A stretch of 46,714 nucleotides of DNA from Anthropogastromicrobium aceti. GTDB taxonomy: Bacteria; Bacillota; Clostridia; Lachnospirales; Lachnospiraceae. Shown here in pieces: positions 1-7,251 of the stretch (position 1 is the stretch's first letter; every line of letters begins with the position of its first letter). Under the pieces are notes generated by a model, which did no database searches, was not told the origin of the DNA, and saw only the letters and a list, made by a program, of their open reading frames with translations. The position numbers and the translations under genes were made by a program. The stretch lies in assembly GCF_025567095.1 (NCBI RefSeq), contig NZ_JAOQJH010000028.1; one strand, 5' to 3'.

Positions 1-249
1 CTCAAGATTATGCCCAAAAATATATGTAGAGGTTGGCATCTGCCTGTGTATCTGAGGACGTATAAAAACATGATCATTTGACGTTTCTGTATTAATGTTT
101 TTGTTCTCATCCATCTGCCGAATCAAAAGACTGCTGATAAACTGCTTTCCGAGCCCCTCCTCAACACCATCCAAAAGCTCCTGAAGAGAAAGATCAAGTA
201 CACGGCATAACGGCACCAGCTGAATAATGTCTGGCATTCCGCCACCGGT
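1..249 (-). pseudogene. C-terminal half of an XRE-family regulator, split by the mobile element; runs off the window
   Basis: Read on the minus strand from the element edge, the frame is open to base 1. It starts TGGGMPDIIQLVPLCRV and continues through LDLSLQELLDG, which is the last part of an XRE/Cro-type HTH domain with the usual PD-x-x-x-L pattern after the recognition helix. About 80 residues are visible before the window ends. The missing N-terminal part is at 7252-7389 on the same strand. Joining the two at the shared ACC-GG core gives KWETGGGMPDIIQ in one frame. The downstream residues (VEEGLGKQFISSLLIRQMDE) are not recognised. The gene is inactive as it stands but would be restored by excision of the element. 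Confidence 0.85.
245..249. other. Left attachment junction of the integrated element
   Basis: The five bases CCGGT are shared with 7268-7272. Wider alignment of the two ends gives CC-N-CCGGT-N-TC-N-C. Outside the core the left flank continues the regulator gene; inside lies the recombinase gene end. A short core is what large serine integrases leave. The exact crossover dinucleotide cannot be fixed from one copy. Confidence 0.75.
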
Positions 250-277
250 ATCACATAGTTAAAGATATTGATGTCAT

Positions 278-1900
278 TTAATCAATTTTGCCGATAAAGC
301 GGTAGAAGATTTCTACCTCCTGTTCCCGGCTTCCGTCCTCACCTTTGACCGCTTCATGGACAACGATTTTTTCAATCAGCGTATTCAAAAGTTCGGCGGT
401 CAGTTCCGTTGGATTGACGCACTCTTTCATCAAGGCAATCCATTTTTCTGCGTCTGCGGCGTTCTGGCTTTCAGTGGCGATAGCGGATTGAAGCCGCTCA
501 ATCTTTTCGTCCAGTTCAGCCTGTTCGCTTTGATACTTCCCGGACAGCATAGAGAAGTTGTATTCCGTGATACGCCCCGCCGCCCAGTCCTCATACATCC
601 GGGCAAACAGGGTATCGACTTCGGCTTTCCGCTTCTCTGCTTTTTTCAGTTCTGCGGCCTGCTTCTTTCTTGCGGCGGCCTGTCCCTTATCAGTGGCATT
701 TAACAGCCGCTTCAAGAGCCGTTCTTCATCATGCTGTACCAGCCCCGACCAGTATTGCAGACGGGAGAGGACATAGGCGTAAAGCACATCATAGCGGATA
801 TAGTGCATGGAGCATTGGCGTGTGCCCTGTCCGTACTTGCTACAATGATAATGGCCGTAAGGCTTGCTGTTCTGCCTGTTCTCCCCATAGGACAGCGACC
901 AGCCGCAATCCGCACATTTTACCAATCCGGAAAAAATCTGCGTTGTACCATCCTTGCACTTCCTGCGGCGGTTTGCTATCTGCTCCTGTACCTGCCGGAA
1001 AACCTGTTCGCTGATAATCGGCTCCTGCGTATTCTCCACCCGCACCCATTCACTTTGGGGCTTGCGTACCCTCCGCTTGTTCTTAAAGGAAATGTTCGTT
1101 TCCCGGTAGTGGATGGTATGGCCGATATAGGTTTCATCTTTCATAATGCTCTTGACCTGGGCTATCGTCCATGCGTAGCTTTTTTTCTCCGGCGCACCCG
1201 CATAGATGTTTGCAAAAGTCCCATCACGCTGGAAATTGATAAATCCCGGTGTGGGAACCTTTTCCATAATCAGTATTCTTGTGATACTGGCCGCCCCTCT
1301 GCCATGAATGGCAAGGTCAAAAATCTTCTCCACTATCCAGCGGGTTTCCTCGTCGATTATCAGCTTGTTTTTGATTTCCGGGTGTTTCCTGTACCCGATG
1401 GGAGCATAGGCACCGATACGCTGTCCTGTGGCAAACTTCGCTTTGAAAGCGGCCTTTACCTTGCGGCTCGTATCTTTCGCAAACCATTCATTGAACAGGT
1501 TTTTGAACGGGACAAAATCGGAAAGCCCTTTCTCTGTGTCCTCATTCTCCGCAACGGCGATGTAGCGCACCCGTTTTTCCGGGAACAGAAATTCCAGATA
1601 GTAGTCCATCATCACATGTTCCCGCCCGAAACGGGAAAGGTCTTTCGTGACAATGCAGTTTACTTTTCCGGCGTCCACATCGTCCATCATGCGCTGAAAA
1701 TCCGGGCGTTCAAAGTTCGTCCCCGACCAGCCATCGTCCACATACTCACCGACTACATGAAGTCCCTGTTCCTTTGCGTACTGTTGCAGGATTGTCCGCT
1801 GTGTTTCAATGCTTACGCTGTCACCATAGTTTTCATCGTCCCGGCTTAATCTCATATAAAGCGCCGTGTTGTAAATCGTAGTATTGTAAGGTTGTTTCAC
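278..1900 (-). CDS. Large serine recombinase (site-specific integrase)
   Basis: This 540-residue protein has the layout of large serine integrases. An N-terminal resolvase domain carries the catalytic serine S19 in YMRLSRDD and the DLSRFGRE motif. It is followed by a recombinase domain, a zinc ribbon (CADCGWSLSYG then HYHCSKYGQGTRQC), a coiled coil of Lys/Glu-rich helix, and a C-terminal tail. It should excise and integrate the element at the CCGGT core without host factors. The start is GTG at 1900, preceded by AAGGAGG at ten bases. It ends about 30 bp from the left junction, the usual place for such a gene. No damage is seen, so it is probably active. Confidence 0.95.
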   Translation of the reverse strand: MKQPYNTTIYNTALYMRLSRDDENYGDSVSIETQRTILQQYAKEQGLHVVGEYVDDGWSGTNFERPDFQRMMDDVDAGKVNCIVTKDLSRFGREHVMMDYYLEFLFPEKRVRYIAVAENEDTEKGLSDFVPFKNLFNEWFAKDTSRKVKAAFKAKFATGQRIGAYAPIGYRKHPEIKNKLIIDEETRWIVEKIFDLAIHGRGAASITRILIMEKVPTPGFINFQRDGTFANIYAGAPEKKSYAWTIAQVKSIMKDETYIGHTIHYRETNISFKNKRRVRKPQSEWVRVENTQEPIISEQVFRQVQEQIANRRRKCKDGTTQIFSGLVKCADCGWSLSYGENRQNSKPYGHYHCSKYGQGTRQCSMHYIRYDVLYAYVLSRLQYWSGLVQHDEERLLKRLLNATDKGQAAARKKQAAELKKAEKRKAEVDTLFARMYEDWAAGRITEYNFSMLSGKYQSEQAELDEKIERLQSAIATESQNAADAEKWIALMKECVNPTELTAELLNTLIEKIVVHEAVKGEDGSREQEVEIFYRFIGKID

Positions 1901-1999
1901 CGTTAAAAATCCTCCTTCTAAAGAAACAACCCACGCTTACAATACTTTTGCTCTATGGCAATTATATCATAAGCGTGGGCGTGTTATCAATGATGGGTA

Positions 2000-2194
2000 T
2001 CAGGTTGAAGCGGCTTTTTCTGCGGTATGCCGCACCACATCTACAATCAGATCACCGAGGGGCTTCCCGCCTGCGGCGAAGTGTTCGGAGATTTTTATAC
2101 GGTTGTTCCCACATACAAAATACTGCGTGCCGTTCTCTGCTTGTATGACCTGCCCTGTCCGGGGTGTAAAAATATCGCTTTCGCTTTTTGCCAT
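2000..2194 (-). CDS. tnpW: TnpW family transposon-encoded protein
   Basis: This 64-residue protein starts MAKSESDIFTPRTGQVI and contains FVCGNNRIKISEHF, the signature of the small TnpW proteins found beside relaxase and recombinase genes in clostridial elements. The start at 2194 is chosen because GGAGG lies seven bases upstream; a longer frame to 2236 has no such site. It sits between the relaxase and recombinase genes, all on the minus strand, and is probably co-transcribed with them. The biochemical role of the family is unknown; a part in excision or transfer is only inferred from its company. Confidence 0.85.
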   Translation of the reverse strand: MAKSESDIFTPRTGQVIQAENGTQYFVCGNNRIKISEHFAAGGKPLGDLIVDVVRHTAEKAAST

Positions 2195-2266
2195 CCAGTG
2201 TCCTCCATATTCAGTTTTCAAGGTACAATGCCGCACAGGAGCGGCGAAAATTTCTGCTTATATCTA

Positions 2267-3211
2267 TCACCTTTCCTTTACCGTGTGCCGCTGCTGCCGT
2301 TTCAGTTCCGCCAGTATATCCGGCGGGATACGGTCAACCAGCCGCTGTAAATTGTCCAGTTCGCTTTTCAGCTTTGCCCGTTCCATCGTATCTTTCATCT
2401 TGCCTTTTTCACTGGCTTTTGCCCTTGCTTCCAGCTTTTCATTTTCCGCTAACAGGTCATTGATTGTGACCTTGTATTTTTTCAACTGCCCGGAGAAATT
2501 CCCCATCTGTGGGAACCACTTTTTCAGCATGGAGAGGGCTTCCTCTTTTTTCTTTCCGGCATTCAGCGGGTTAATGCCGTCCAGCGTGGCTTCAATGGCT
2601 CTTGCCTGTTTGGATAGATTGACCGCCTGCTTGAACAGACGGGTGGGGATATGCTTCCTGCCTGTCTTGCTGGCACTTTCCCCACGCTCCAAGTCAGGAT
2701 ATTTCTCCACCATATAGGCGTGAAAATCGTCCTGCCATTTTGTGAGGTTGGCTCTGTTCCCTATAATCTCCTTTGCACACAGGCGGTTGTCCTCTGTCAG
2801 CGGGACAAAGACCAAATGCAGGTGGGGTGTTTTCTCGTCCATGTGTACCACTGCCGACACGATATTTTCTTTCCCTACCCGCCCGATTAAGAAATCAGCC
2901 GCCCTCTGGAAAAACGCCTGTATCTCCTTTGGGGATTTCCCCTTGAAAAACTCCGGGCTGGCGGTAATCAGCGTATCGACAAACCGTGTGCTGTCCTTGC
3001 GGGTCCGGCACCCCGCCTGTTCAATCCGGCTCTGAATGAAGTGGTAGTAGCGTCCCTCCGGCTTGACGATATGGAAGTTGTATTTGCTCCGGCTGGTGTC
3101 AATGTCGGGGTTGCTGGCGTATTGCTCTTTCTGCCGTTCGTGATGGGCTTCCAGCGGTCTTGCCGGGTTGCCCTTGTGCTTCTCAAACCGCAAAATTGCG
3201 TGTTGTGCCAT
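2267..3211 (-). CDS. MobV (Pre/Mob) family relaxase
   Basis: This 314-residue protein is a plasmid mobilization and recombination enzyme. The N-terminal part has the MobV motif HMDEKTPHLHL with H123, H130 and H132 as metal ligands, and FVPLTEDNRL follows. The C-terminal half is Lys/Glu-rich and predicted coiled coil. MobV enzymes nick one strand at oriT, stay attached to its 5' end and pilot it through a helper conjugation pore. The matching oriT is at 7060-7105, about 3.9 kb away rather than next to the gene. The length is shorter than pMV158 MobM but normal for relaxases of small clostridial elements. Confidence 0.92.
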   Translation of the reverse strand: MAQHAILRFEKHKGNPARPLEAHHERQKEQYASNPDIDTSRSKYNFHIVKPEGRYYHFIQSRIEQAGCRTRKDSTRFVDTLITASPEFFKGKSPKEIQAFFQRAADFLIGRVGKENIVSAVVHMDEKTPHLHLVFVPLTEDNRLCAKEIIGNRANLTKWQDDFHAYMVEKYPDLERGESASKTGRKHIPTRLFKQAVNLSKQARAIEATLDGINPLNAGKKKEEALSMLKKWFPQMGNFSGQLKKYKVTINDLLAENEKLEARAKASEKGKMKDTMERAKLKSELDNLQRLVDRIPPDILAELKRQQRHTVKER

Positions 3212-3394
3212 TCTGCTCCTTTCCCCATCCCTTTCCTATCCGGGGTTTTCCACAGGGAAAATCTCACAGGAATTAGCTCGGATAGGATTGGAATGGATAG
3301 AATATAAATCAATCTTTTTATCTTTGTATTTCTATATACCGTCCGGTTTCCGTACTCCAAGAGGGTTGATTTTCGTACTTGTCAAGTGCGGTTT

Positions 3395-3790
3395 TCAGTC
3401 CTCCGGCGTACCAGAACGGGATTTCTTGAAGTCGGTGTTTGGAACCGCTTCAAAGGATTTTGGGTAGATGCGGTTGGGTTTTCCACAGCCCTGCTTCTGG
3501 ATCTCCACCAATCCGGCATATTGCAGTTCTCGCAGGGTGTTCACCGCCTTTTGCCGCCCACAGTGGAGCAGGGCGACTACCTCGCAGATTGGATAGTACA
3601 GGTAAATGCGCCCGTACTCGTCCGCCCAGCCGTTCTTACGGGACAACTCCGTCCGGCGTAGGATAAAGGCGTACAGAACCTTTGCCTCGTTGGACAGGGG
3701 CTTGAATGTGGGGGTTTCAAAGAGAAAATTCGGGAGCCGGGTGAAGCTGAACGCCTTTTCTGGCTGATGGATATAGATGGTATTTGTCAT
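3395..3790 (-). CDS. RepA_N-type replication initiator domain protein (short)
   Basis: This 131-residue protein starts MTNTIYIHQPEKAFSF and contains FLFETPTFKPLSNEAKVLYA, the N-terminal domain of replication initiator protein A, a winged-helix DNA-binding domain. Full RepA_N proteins are usually more than twice as long. The frame stops at a TGA after SRSGTPED, but the same frame then reads KPHLTSTKINPLGVRKPDG before a TAG at 3332-3334, so the TGA looks like a late nonsense change. It may give the excised circle some replication ability or act as a regulator. Initiation activity is not certain without a C-terminal domain. Confidence 0.8.
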   Translation of the reverse strand: MTNTIYIHQPEKAFSFTRLPNFLFETPTFKPLSNEAKVLYAFILRRTELSRKNGWADEYGRIYLYYPICEVVALLHCGRQKAVNTLRELQYAGLVEIQKQGCGKPNRIYPKSFEAVPNTDFKKSRSGTPED

Positions 3791-3901
3791 AGTGCGTTTT
3801 GTGGACGGTTAGAAGCCCGTTTTCCGGGGTGGGCGATACTTTATACCACCCGCCCCGGTTTGGGGCTCGCAAAACCTGATAAATCAAGGCTTTTTTCGCT
3901 C

Positions 3902-4315
3902 CTAACTGTCCACAGCAGACCTCCTTTTCCGTTCACTTTCTGTTTTCTGCCGCCTGTGAACTCTGGCGGCACAGCCGGGGCAGTATTTTGCCCGGTTGGA
4001 TTTGGGGACGAACACGCCGCCGCAGACCGCACAGCGTTTCAAGTCCTTATCCCGGAAAATCTCCGCTTCCAGCGTTCCGTCCAGCGGCAAAACCGCCCAG
4101 CGGAACCACTTACAGCAGACCGAGAAAGAAACCGTCTGCGGGCAGGTGCAGGTGTCCCCATCGTCAAGGGCAATGCAGTTGCCGTCCTCACAGCAACAGC
4201 ACTCCCGGCGTATCAGGCTGGCCGCCTGTTTCCTCTGCGCCGGTGTCATGCGGTAAAGGGAACCGTCCGGCCTGCGTTCCAGCGGCGGCAAGTCTTTATA
4301 GGGGTTATCTCTCAT
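3902..4315 (-). CDS. Cysteine-rich VLP family protein
   Basis: This 137-residue protein starts MRDNPYKDLPPLERRPDGS and is very rich in cysteine: ECCCCEDGNC, CTCPQ, SVCCKWF, then CAVCGGVFVPKSNRAKYC near the end. This is the pattern of the cysteine-rich VLP proteins of clostridial mobile elements. The C-terminal CxxC-x13-CxxC block looks like a zinc ribbon followed by a basic tail. The start at 4315 has GGAGGG five bases upstream. It is upstream of the repA-like gene on the same strand and likely in the same transcript. Function is unknown; nucleic-acid binding is an inference from the zinc ribbon and basic tail. Confidence 0.82.
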   Translation of the reverse strand: MRDNPYKDLPPLERRPDGSLYRMTPAQRKQAASLIRRECCCCEDGNCIALDDGDTCTCPQTVSFSVCCKWFRWAVLPLDGTLEAEIFRDKDLKRCAVCGGVFVPKSNRAKYCPGCAARVHRRQKTESERKRRSAVDS

Positions 4316-4410
4316 GCGTTCCCTCCATTTTGCTTTCCGTTGCCGTTCTCCCCGAAAAGGTTTCCTGCCCCATTCCTGCGGCGTATTCCGGCGTTGGCAC
4401 GCTCCCCGCA

Positions 4411-4435
4411 ACTTCGGGACATTTTGTCCCGAAGT
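4411..4435. repeat. Perfect 10-bp inverted repeat, copy 1
   Basis: ACTTCGGGAC and GTCCCGAAGT flank an ATTTT loop, a perfect ten-pair hairpin with no T-run. An imperfect copy with the same loop is at 6872-6896. It lies just upstream of the cysteine-rich VLP gene. The role is unknown; a protein-binding or replication site is possible. Confidence 0.7.
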
Positions 4436-4538
4436 CCGGCTCCTTGCGGTGCTTCCCCAGCCGGGGTATCCCTTTTCGGACGGTCATTCTGTTTCCAAGG
4501 TGCTGTCCATCGATGAACTACCCTAAGTCTACACGAAA

Positions 4539-4613
4539 AAAATGCAATCCCCGGAATTTTGCGAGAATTGCATTTTGATGAAGTTTACACTTTGGAAATT
4601 GCATTTTTGCAAT
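4539..4613 (+). promoter_or_regulatory. Operator array of TGCAAT half-sites before the XRE gene
   Basis: Two inverted repeats sit in tandem. AAAATGCAAT at 4539-4548 pairs with ATTGCATTTT at 4567-4576. ATTGCA-N4-TGCAAT forms a 16-bp palindrome at 4598-4613. The second palindrome covers the -35 box and spacer of the promoter of the regulator at 4654. Four half-sites around its own promoter are what an autorepressing XRE protein would bind; this is inferred. Confidence 0.65.
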
Positions 4614-4626
4614 CATTCTGTATAAT
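4599..4626 (+). promoter_or_regulatory. Promoter of the XRE-peptidase operon
   Basis: TTGCAT at 4599-4604 and TATAAT at 4621-4626 are separated by 16 bp, followed after about 28 bases by GGAGGAGGT and the ATG at 4654. The -35 lies inside the palindromic operator. Confidence 0.7.
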
Positions 4627-4653
4627 GGAAGTGTGTGGAGGAGGTGCGTATCT

Positions 4654-5478
4654 ATGGCTTTACCCGGAACACCCGGACAGCGGATTTCCGATTTATGCAA
4701 CGGGAACCATATCACACAAAAGGAACTTGCAGAGAAGATAGGCGTTTCCGCTTCCCAGTTGAGCCGCATTGTCAGCGGCGAAACGAGAACGGTCAGCAGT
4801 GATATTCTCATAGGAGTGGCAAAGGAATTTAAGGTATCGACAGACTATATACTGGGCTTGTCCACCGTGAGCGTCCGTAAAAGTTACGATATTTCTGAAT
4901 TAGGTTTGTCAGAGGGAGCCGTGAGGGGGCTTGTGACGGGTGCTGTTGATGTGCAAATACTCAATCGCTTACTGGAACACAGGAATTTTCCCAAGCTGAT
5001 AGATTTGATACGGATTTATTTTCAGGACACGGCGGCAAAGGGGATAATGGCACGTAACCAGCTTATCGAGATGGCAACGGCTTCCCTGTCCGACTTGATG
5101 AAAGAACACCCGGAACACCGGGCGGAAGCAAAGCAGGATTTACAATTTTTGAACGCCCAGAAGATGGGGGAACATGAAGCAGAGATTGAGAAAATCAAAA
5201 ATGTGTTCCTTGCTATCCTGCGGGACATTAAGAAAGACATTGATAACGGAGAACAGCCGGGGGAAGCTGTGACCGCCGCTATGTTCCAAGCCATGCGGGA
5301 CGCACTGTCGGAGCAGAAGCAAAACCCGCTTTCCATTGACGATGTAACAGCAATGATAACCGGACAGATCGGACAGCTTGCGCCGATGGACGAAGAAACT
5401 GCCGACCTATTCCAGCAGCTGGCGAAGAAAATGATGACGCAAATGTCAAAAGATAGTGATGAGAAAAAAGGAGATTGA
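4654..5478 (+). CDS. XRE-family transcriptional regulator of the element
   Basis: This 274-residue protein has an N-terminal helix-turn-helix (QRISDLCNGNHITQKELAEK then IGVSASQLSRIVSGETR), followed by a long helical, acidic region with no recognised domain. The start at 4654 is set by GGAGGAGGT eight bases upstream; the open frame extends further back without a ribosome site. Divergent from the mobility genes and preceded by palindromic sites, it probably represses its own promoter and perhaps the opposite one. The peptidase gene begins five bases after its stop codon, with its ribosome site inside this gene, so the two are one operon. Confidence 0.85.
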   Translation: MALPGTPGQRISDLCNGNHITQKELAEKIGVSASQLSRIVSGETRTVSSDILIGVAKEFKVSTDYILGLSTVSVRKSYDISELGLSEGAVRGLVTGAVDVQILNRLLEHRNFPKLIDLIRIYFQDTAAKGIMARNQLIEMATASLSDLMKEHPEHRAEAKQDLQFLNAQKMGEHEAEIEKIKNVFLAILRDIKKDIDNGEQPGEAVTAAMFQAMRDALSEQKQNPLSIDDVTAMITGQIGQLAPMDEETADLFQQLAKKMMTQMSKDSDEKKGD

Positions 5479-5482
5479 TTTT

Positions 5483-6547
5483 ATGAAAAAGATACTTTCA
5501 TGCTTTTTAGTATGTGCTTTTTTATGTACGGGTTTATATGGGTGTGGTAGTAAAAAAACAGAGCTGATTGAAGAAGCCAAAGACCTAACACTTTCCCAAG
5601 AAATTTCGATAACCCCCGAACAAAATGATTATGGAATACCCGCATATAATTTTTTAAAACATATTCAATCAAACTATCCGGGGCGCGTTGCCGGCACTGA
5701 AAAAGAAACGGAAATGGCTGTATTTATTTTGTCCGTCCTCTTAAATGGTGGATATGCGGAAAGCGACATAGCTATAGAGTCTTTTGAAATAGATGATTCC
5801 ACGCCTATGATGAATGAAGCCATACAAAATGTATTCGATGGAGGTGAAAAAAGTAATTCAAGTCAAAATATTTTGATAACCAAAAAAGGAGAAAGCGAAA
5901 AAACGATTATTGTTGGCGCACATTATGATAGTGCTGGAACACATGGTGTAGATGACAATGGCTCCGGCGTATCTGTTGCTTTGGAAAATGCCCTGCGAAT
6001 GGTCAACACTCCAACATACTATACTATTCAATATGTATTTTTCGGTTCAGAAGAACCGGGAATGTATGGCTCAAGGGCATACGTTGAATCACTTTCCGAA
6101 AAGGAAAGAGAAAATATTATATTGATGATAAACATTGATACTGTCCTCGCTGGGGATTACCTTTATTTGTATGGCGGTAAGGTGAATGATAACGGCACTG
6201 TTGATAATACCGAAGCAGTATTTAAAGCCTACGAAATTGTTAAGGAAATTGGCTTGAACATACAATTACCACCAGACGGAAATAACGATTATCCCTATCC
6301 TACAGGTCAAAAAAGAAGCGACCACGCACCTTTTAATGACATAGGAATTCCATACATATATTTTGAAGCAAACAACTGGGAAAATGGTTCTCCTGTCGAA
6401 ACAGAAAAGAATGGATTGATAATGCATACAGATATGGATGATTTGGATTTTATTGAAAATGAATATAGCGGACGTGTCCAAAATACACTCAGCAGCTATT
6501 CAACATTATTATATTCTTTACTTCAAGAAAACAACTGGGAGCAATAA
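5483..6547 (+). CDS. M28-type zinc metallopeptidase lipoprotein (element cargo)
   Basis: The 354-residue protein has a lipoprotein signal peptide (MKKILSCFLVCAFLCTG, lipobox ending at C21) and an M28 aminopeptidase-like domain. Candidate ligands in family order are H147 in GAHYDS, D157 or D158 in VDDNGSG, the E190/E191 pair in GSEEPGMYGS, D219 in INIDT and H315 in MHTDMDD, so the catalytic set looks complete. It should be anchored outside the membrane and cut short peptides or remove N-terminal residues. The start at 5483 has AAAGGAG nine bases upstream. The gene is visibly more AT-rich than the rest of the element, so it was probably acquired separately. The substrate is unknown. Confidence 0.88.
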   Translation: MKKILSCFLVCAFLCTGLYGCGSKKTELIEEAKDLTLSQEISITPEQNDYGIPAYNFLKHIQSNYPGRVAGTEKETEMAVFILSVLLNGGYAESDIAIESFEIDDSTPMMNEAIQNVFDGGEKSNSSQNILITKKGESEKTIIVGAHYDSAGTHGVDDNGSGVSVALENALRMVNTPTYYTIQYVFFGSEEPGMYGSRAYVESLSEKERENIILMINIDTVLAGDYLYLYGGKVNDNGTVDNTEAVFKAYEIVKEIGLNIQLPPDGNNDYPYPTGQKRSDHAPFNDIGIPYIYFEANNWENGSPVETEKNGLIMHTDMDDLDFIENEYSGRVQNTLSSYSTLLYSLLQENNWEQ

Positions 6548-6611
6548 CACAAATGGATAGCAAAGACATCCGAGCCAGTCAACGGTCAAGATGAACGGCG
6601 CATTTCATGCA

Positions 6612-6656
6612 CCGCCGTTGACAGTCCCGTCTGTCTTTGCTGATAGGCAATCAAGG
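6612..6656 (+). repeat. 45-bp repeat shared with 11942-11986 (inverted copy)
   Basis: CCGCCGTTGACAG...CAATCAAGG matches the reverse complement of 11942-11986 with three differences in 45 bases. Both copies sit at the edge of mobile-element genes. Confidence 0.8.
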
Positions 6657-6871
6657 CGGGAAAGCCCTAAAATGGCTTCCCGCCCATTTCAATTTTTAGA
6701 GAAAAACGCTCCAAAATCAGAAAGAGAGCGGCCAAGCACTTTGCGGGATTGGCCGCCTTGTCCACCCATTCAGCGGGACGGCGGGTGGCGGTCAAGGCCG
6801 GGTGTAAATCCGTCCATTTCAGCCTTGACGGTTGCCCGTTGTCTTGCTGATTTTCCGGGAGTGTGGCCACA

Positions 6872-6896
6872 ACTTCGGGACATTTTGTCCACAAGT
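6872..6896. repeat. Imperfect copy of the 4411-4435 inverted repeat
   Basis: ACTTCGGGACATTTTGTCC is identical to copy 1, then ACAAGT replaces CGAAGT, which weakens the stem. Same orientation as copy 1, 2461 bp away. Confidence 0.65.
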
Positions 6897-7059
6897 CGGA
6901 GCGTAGGACGAGGGACGGGGGCTTTCATATACGCCCTGTCTGCTGATGAAAACAGACCTGCGCTTGCGGCTCCACGCCACACAAGCACAACCCTGTTTTC
7001 CTGCCGCTTCAAATGCCCTTGCCCTCCCCGGCGGCAACGGCATTTTCACGGCAACGCCG

Positions 7060-7105
7060 ACAGAGCGTATAACACACTACACTTTGCTTCGCAAAGTCGT
7101 GTGCC
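7060..7105 (-). other. oriT: Origin of transfer, pMV158 (MobV) type
   Basis: On the minus strand the order is GGCACACG, then the inverted repeat ACTTTGC-GAA-GCAAAGT (7097-7081), then GTAGTGTGTTATAC. This matches the known MobV origin of pMV158, where an ACTTTA-type inverted repeat precedes TAGTGTG/TTA. The nick would fall between 7073 and 7072 on the minus strand. The element encodes a MobV relaxase at 2267-3211, so relaxase and origin agree. A GC-rich hairpin lies just beside it at 7104-7129. Confidence 0.85.
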
Positions 7106-7139
7106 AAATGGGGGCGTTGCCCCCTTTGGAAACCCCCAC

Positions 7140-7189
7140 AAGAAAAGGCGGTACGCTACCCCTCCACGGGGCGCATACCGCCTTTTCTT
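7140..7189. terminator. Strong hairpin at the right end of the element
   Basis: AAGAAAAGGCGGTA at 7140-7153 pairs perfectly with TACCGCCTTTTCTT at 7176-7189. The A-rich and T-rich arm ends allow terminator function in either direction. It could insulate the element from the interrupted host gene. Confidence 0.6.
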
Positions 7190-7251
7190 GTTATCCAGCC
7201 CTCCGGCTGTATCGGTTGAGCAAAAGTCAGCGTGGGAATGGTGTGGTATCT

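Larger units (their letters stand above)
6548..7251. other. 704-bp noncoding right end of the element
   Basis: No gene is supported here. The open frames on both strands are overlapping GC-rich shadows without ribosome sites or recognisable motifs. The stretch holds a repeat shared with the element fragment at 11942-11986, a second copy of the 4411 palindrome, the oriT, a GC-rich hairpin at 7104-7129 and a strong hairpin at 7140-7189 before the right junction. Confidence 0.7.

Noticed and set aside
731..1849. A 372-codon open frame on the plus strand opposite the serine recombinase gene
   Set aside because: It is the complement of a strongly conserved recombinase, has no ribosome site and no recognisable protein motif; GC-rich coding DNA often leaves such shadows.
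3212..3394. Possible oriT next to the relaxase gene
   Set aside because: Only weak dyads such as ACTT-GTC-AAGT are present; the site at 7060-7105 matches the MobV nick consensus far better.
3767..4578. Plus-strand frames opposite the RepA_N-like and cysteine-rich VLP genes
   Set aside because: They mirror real minus-strand genes and have Arg/Pro-rich shadow composition.
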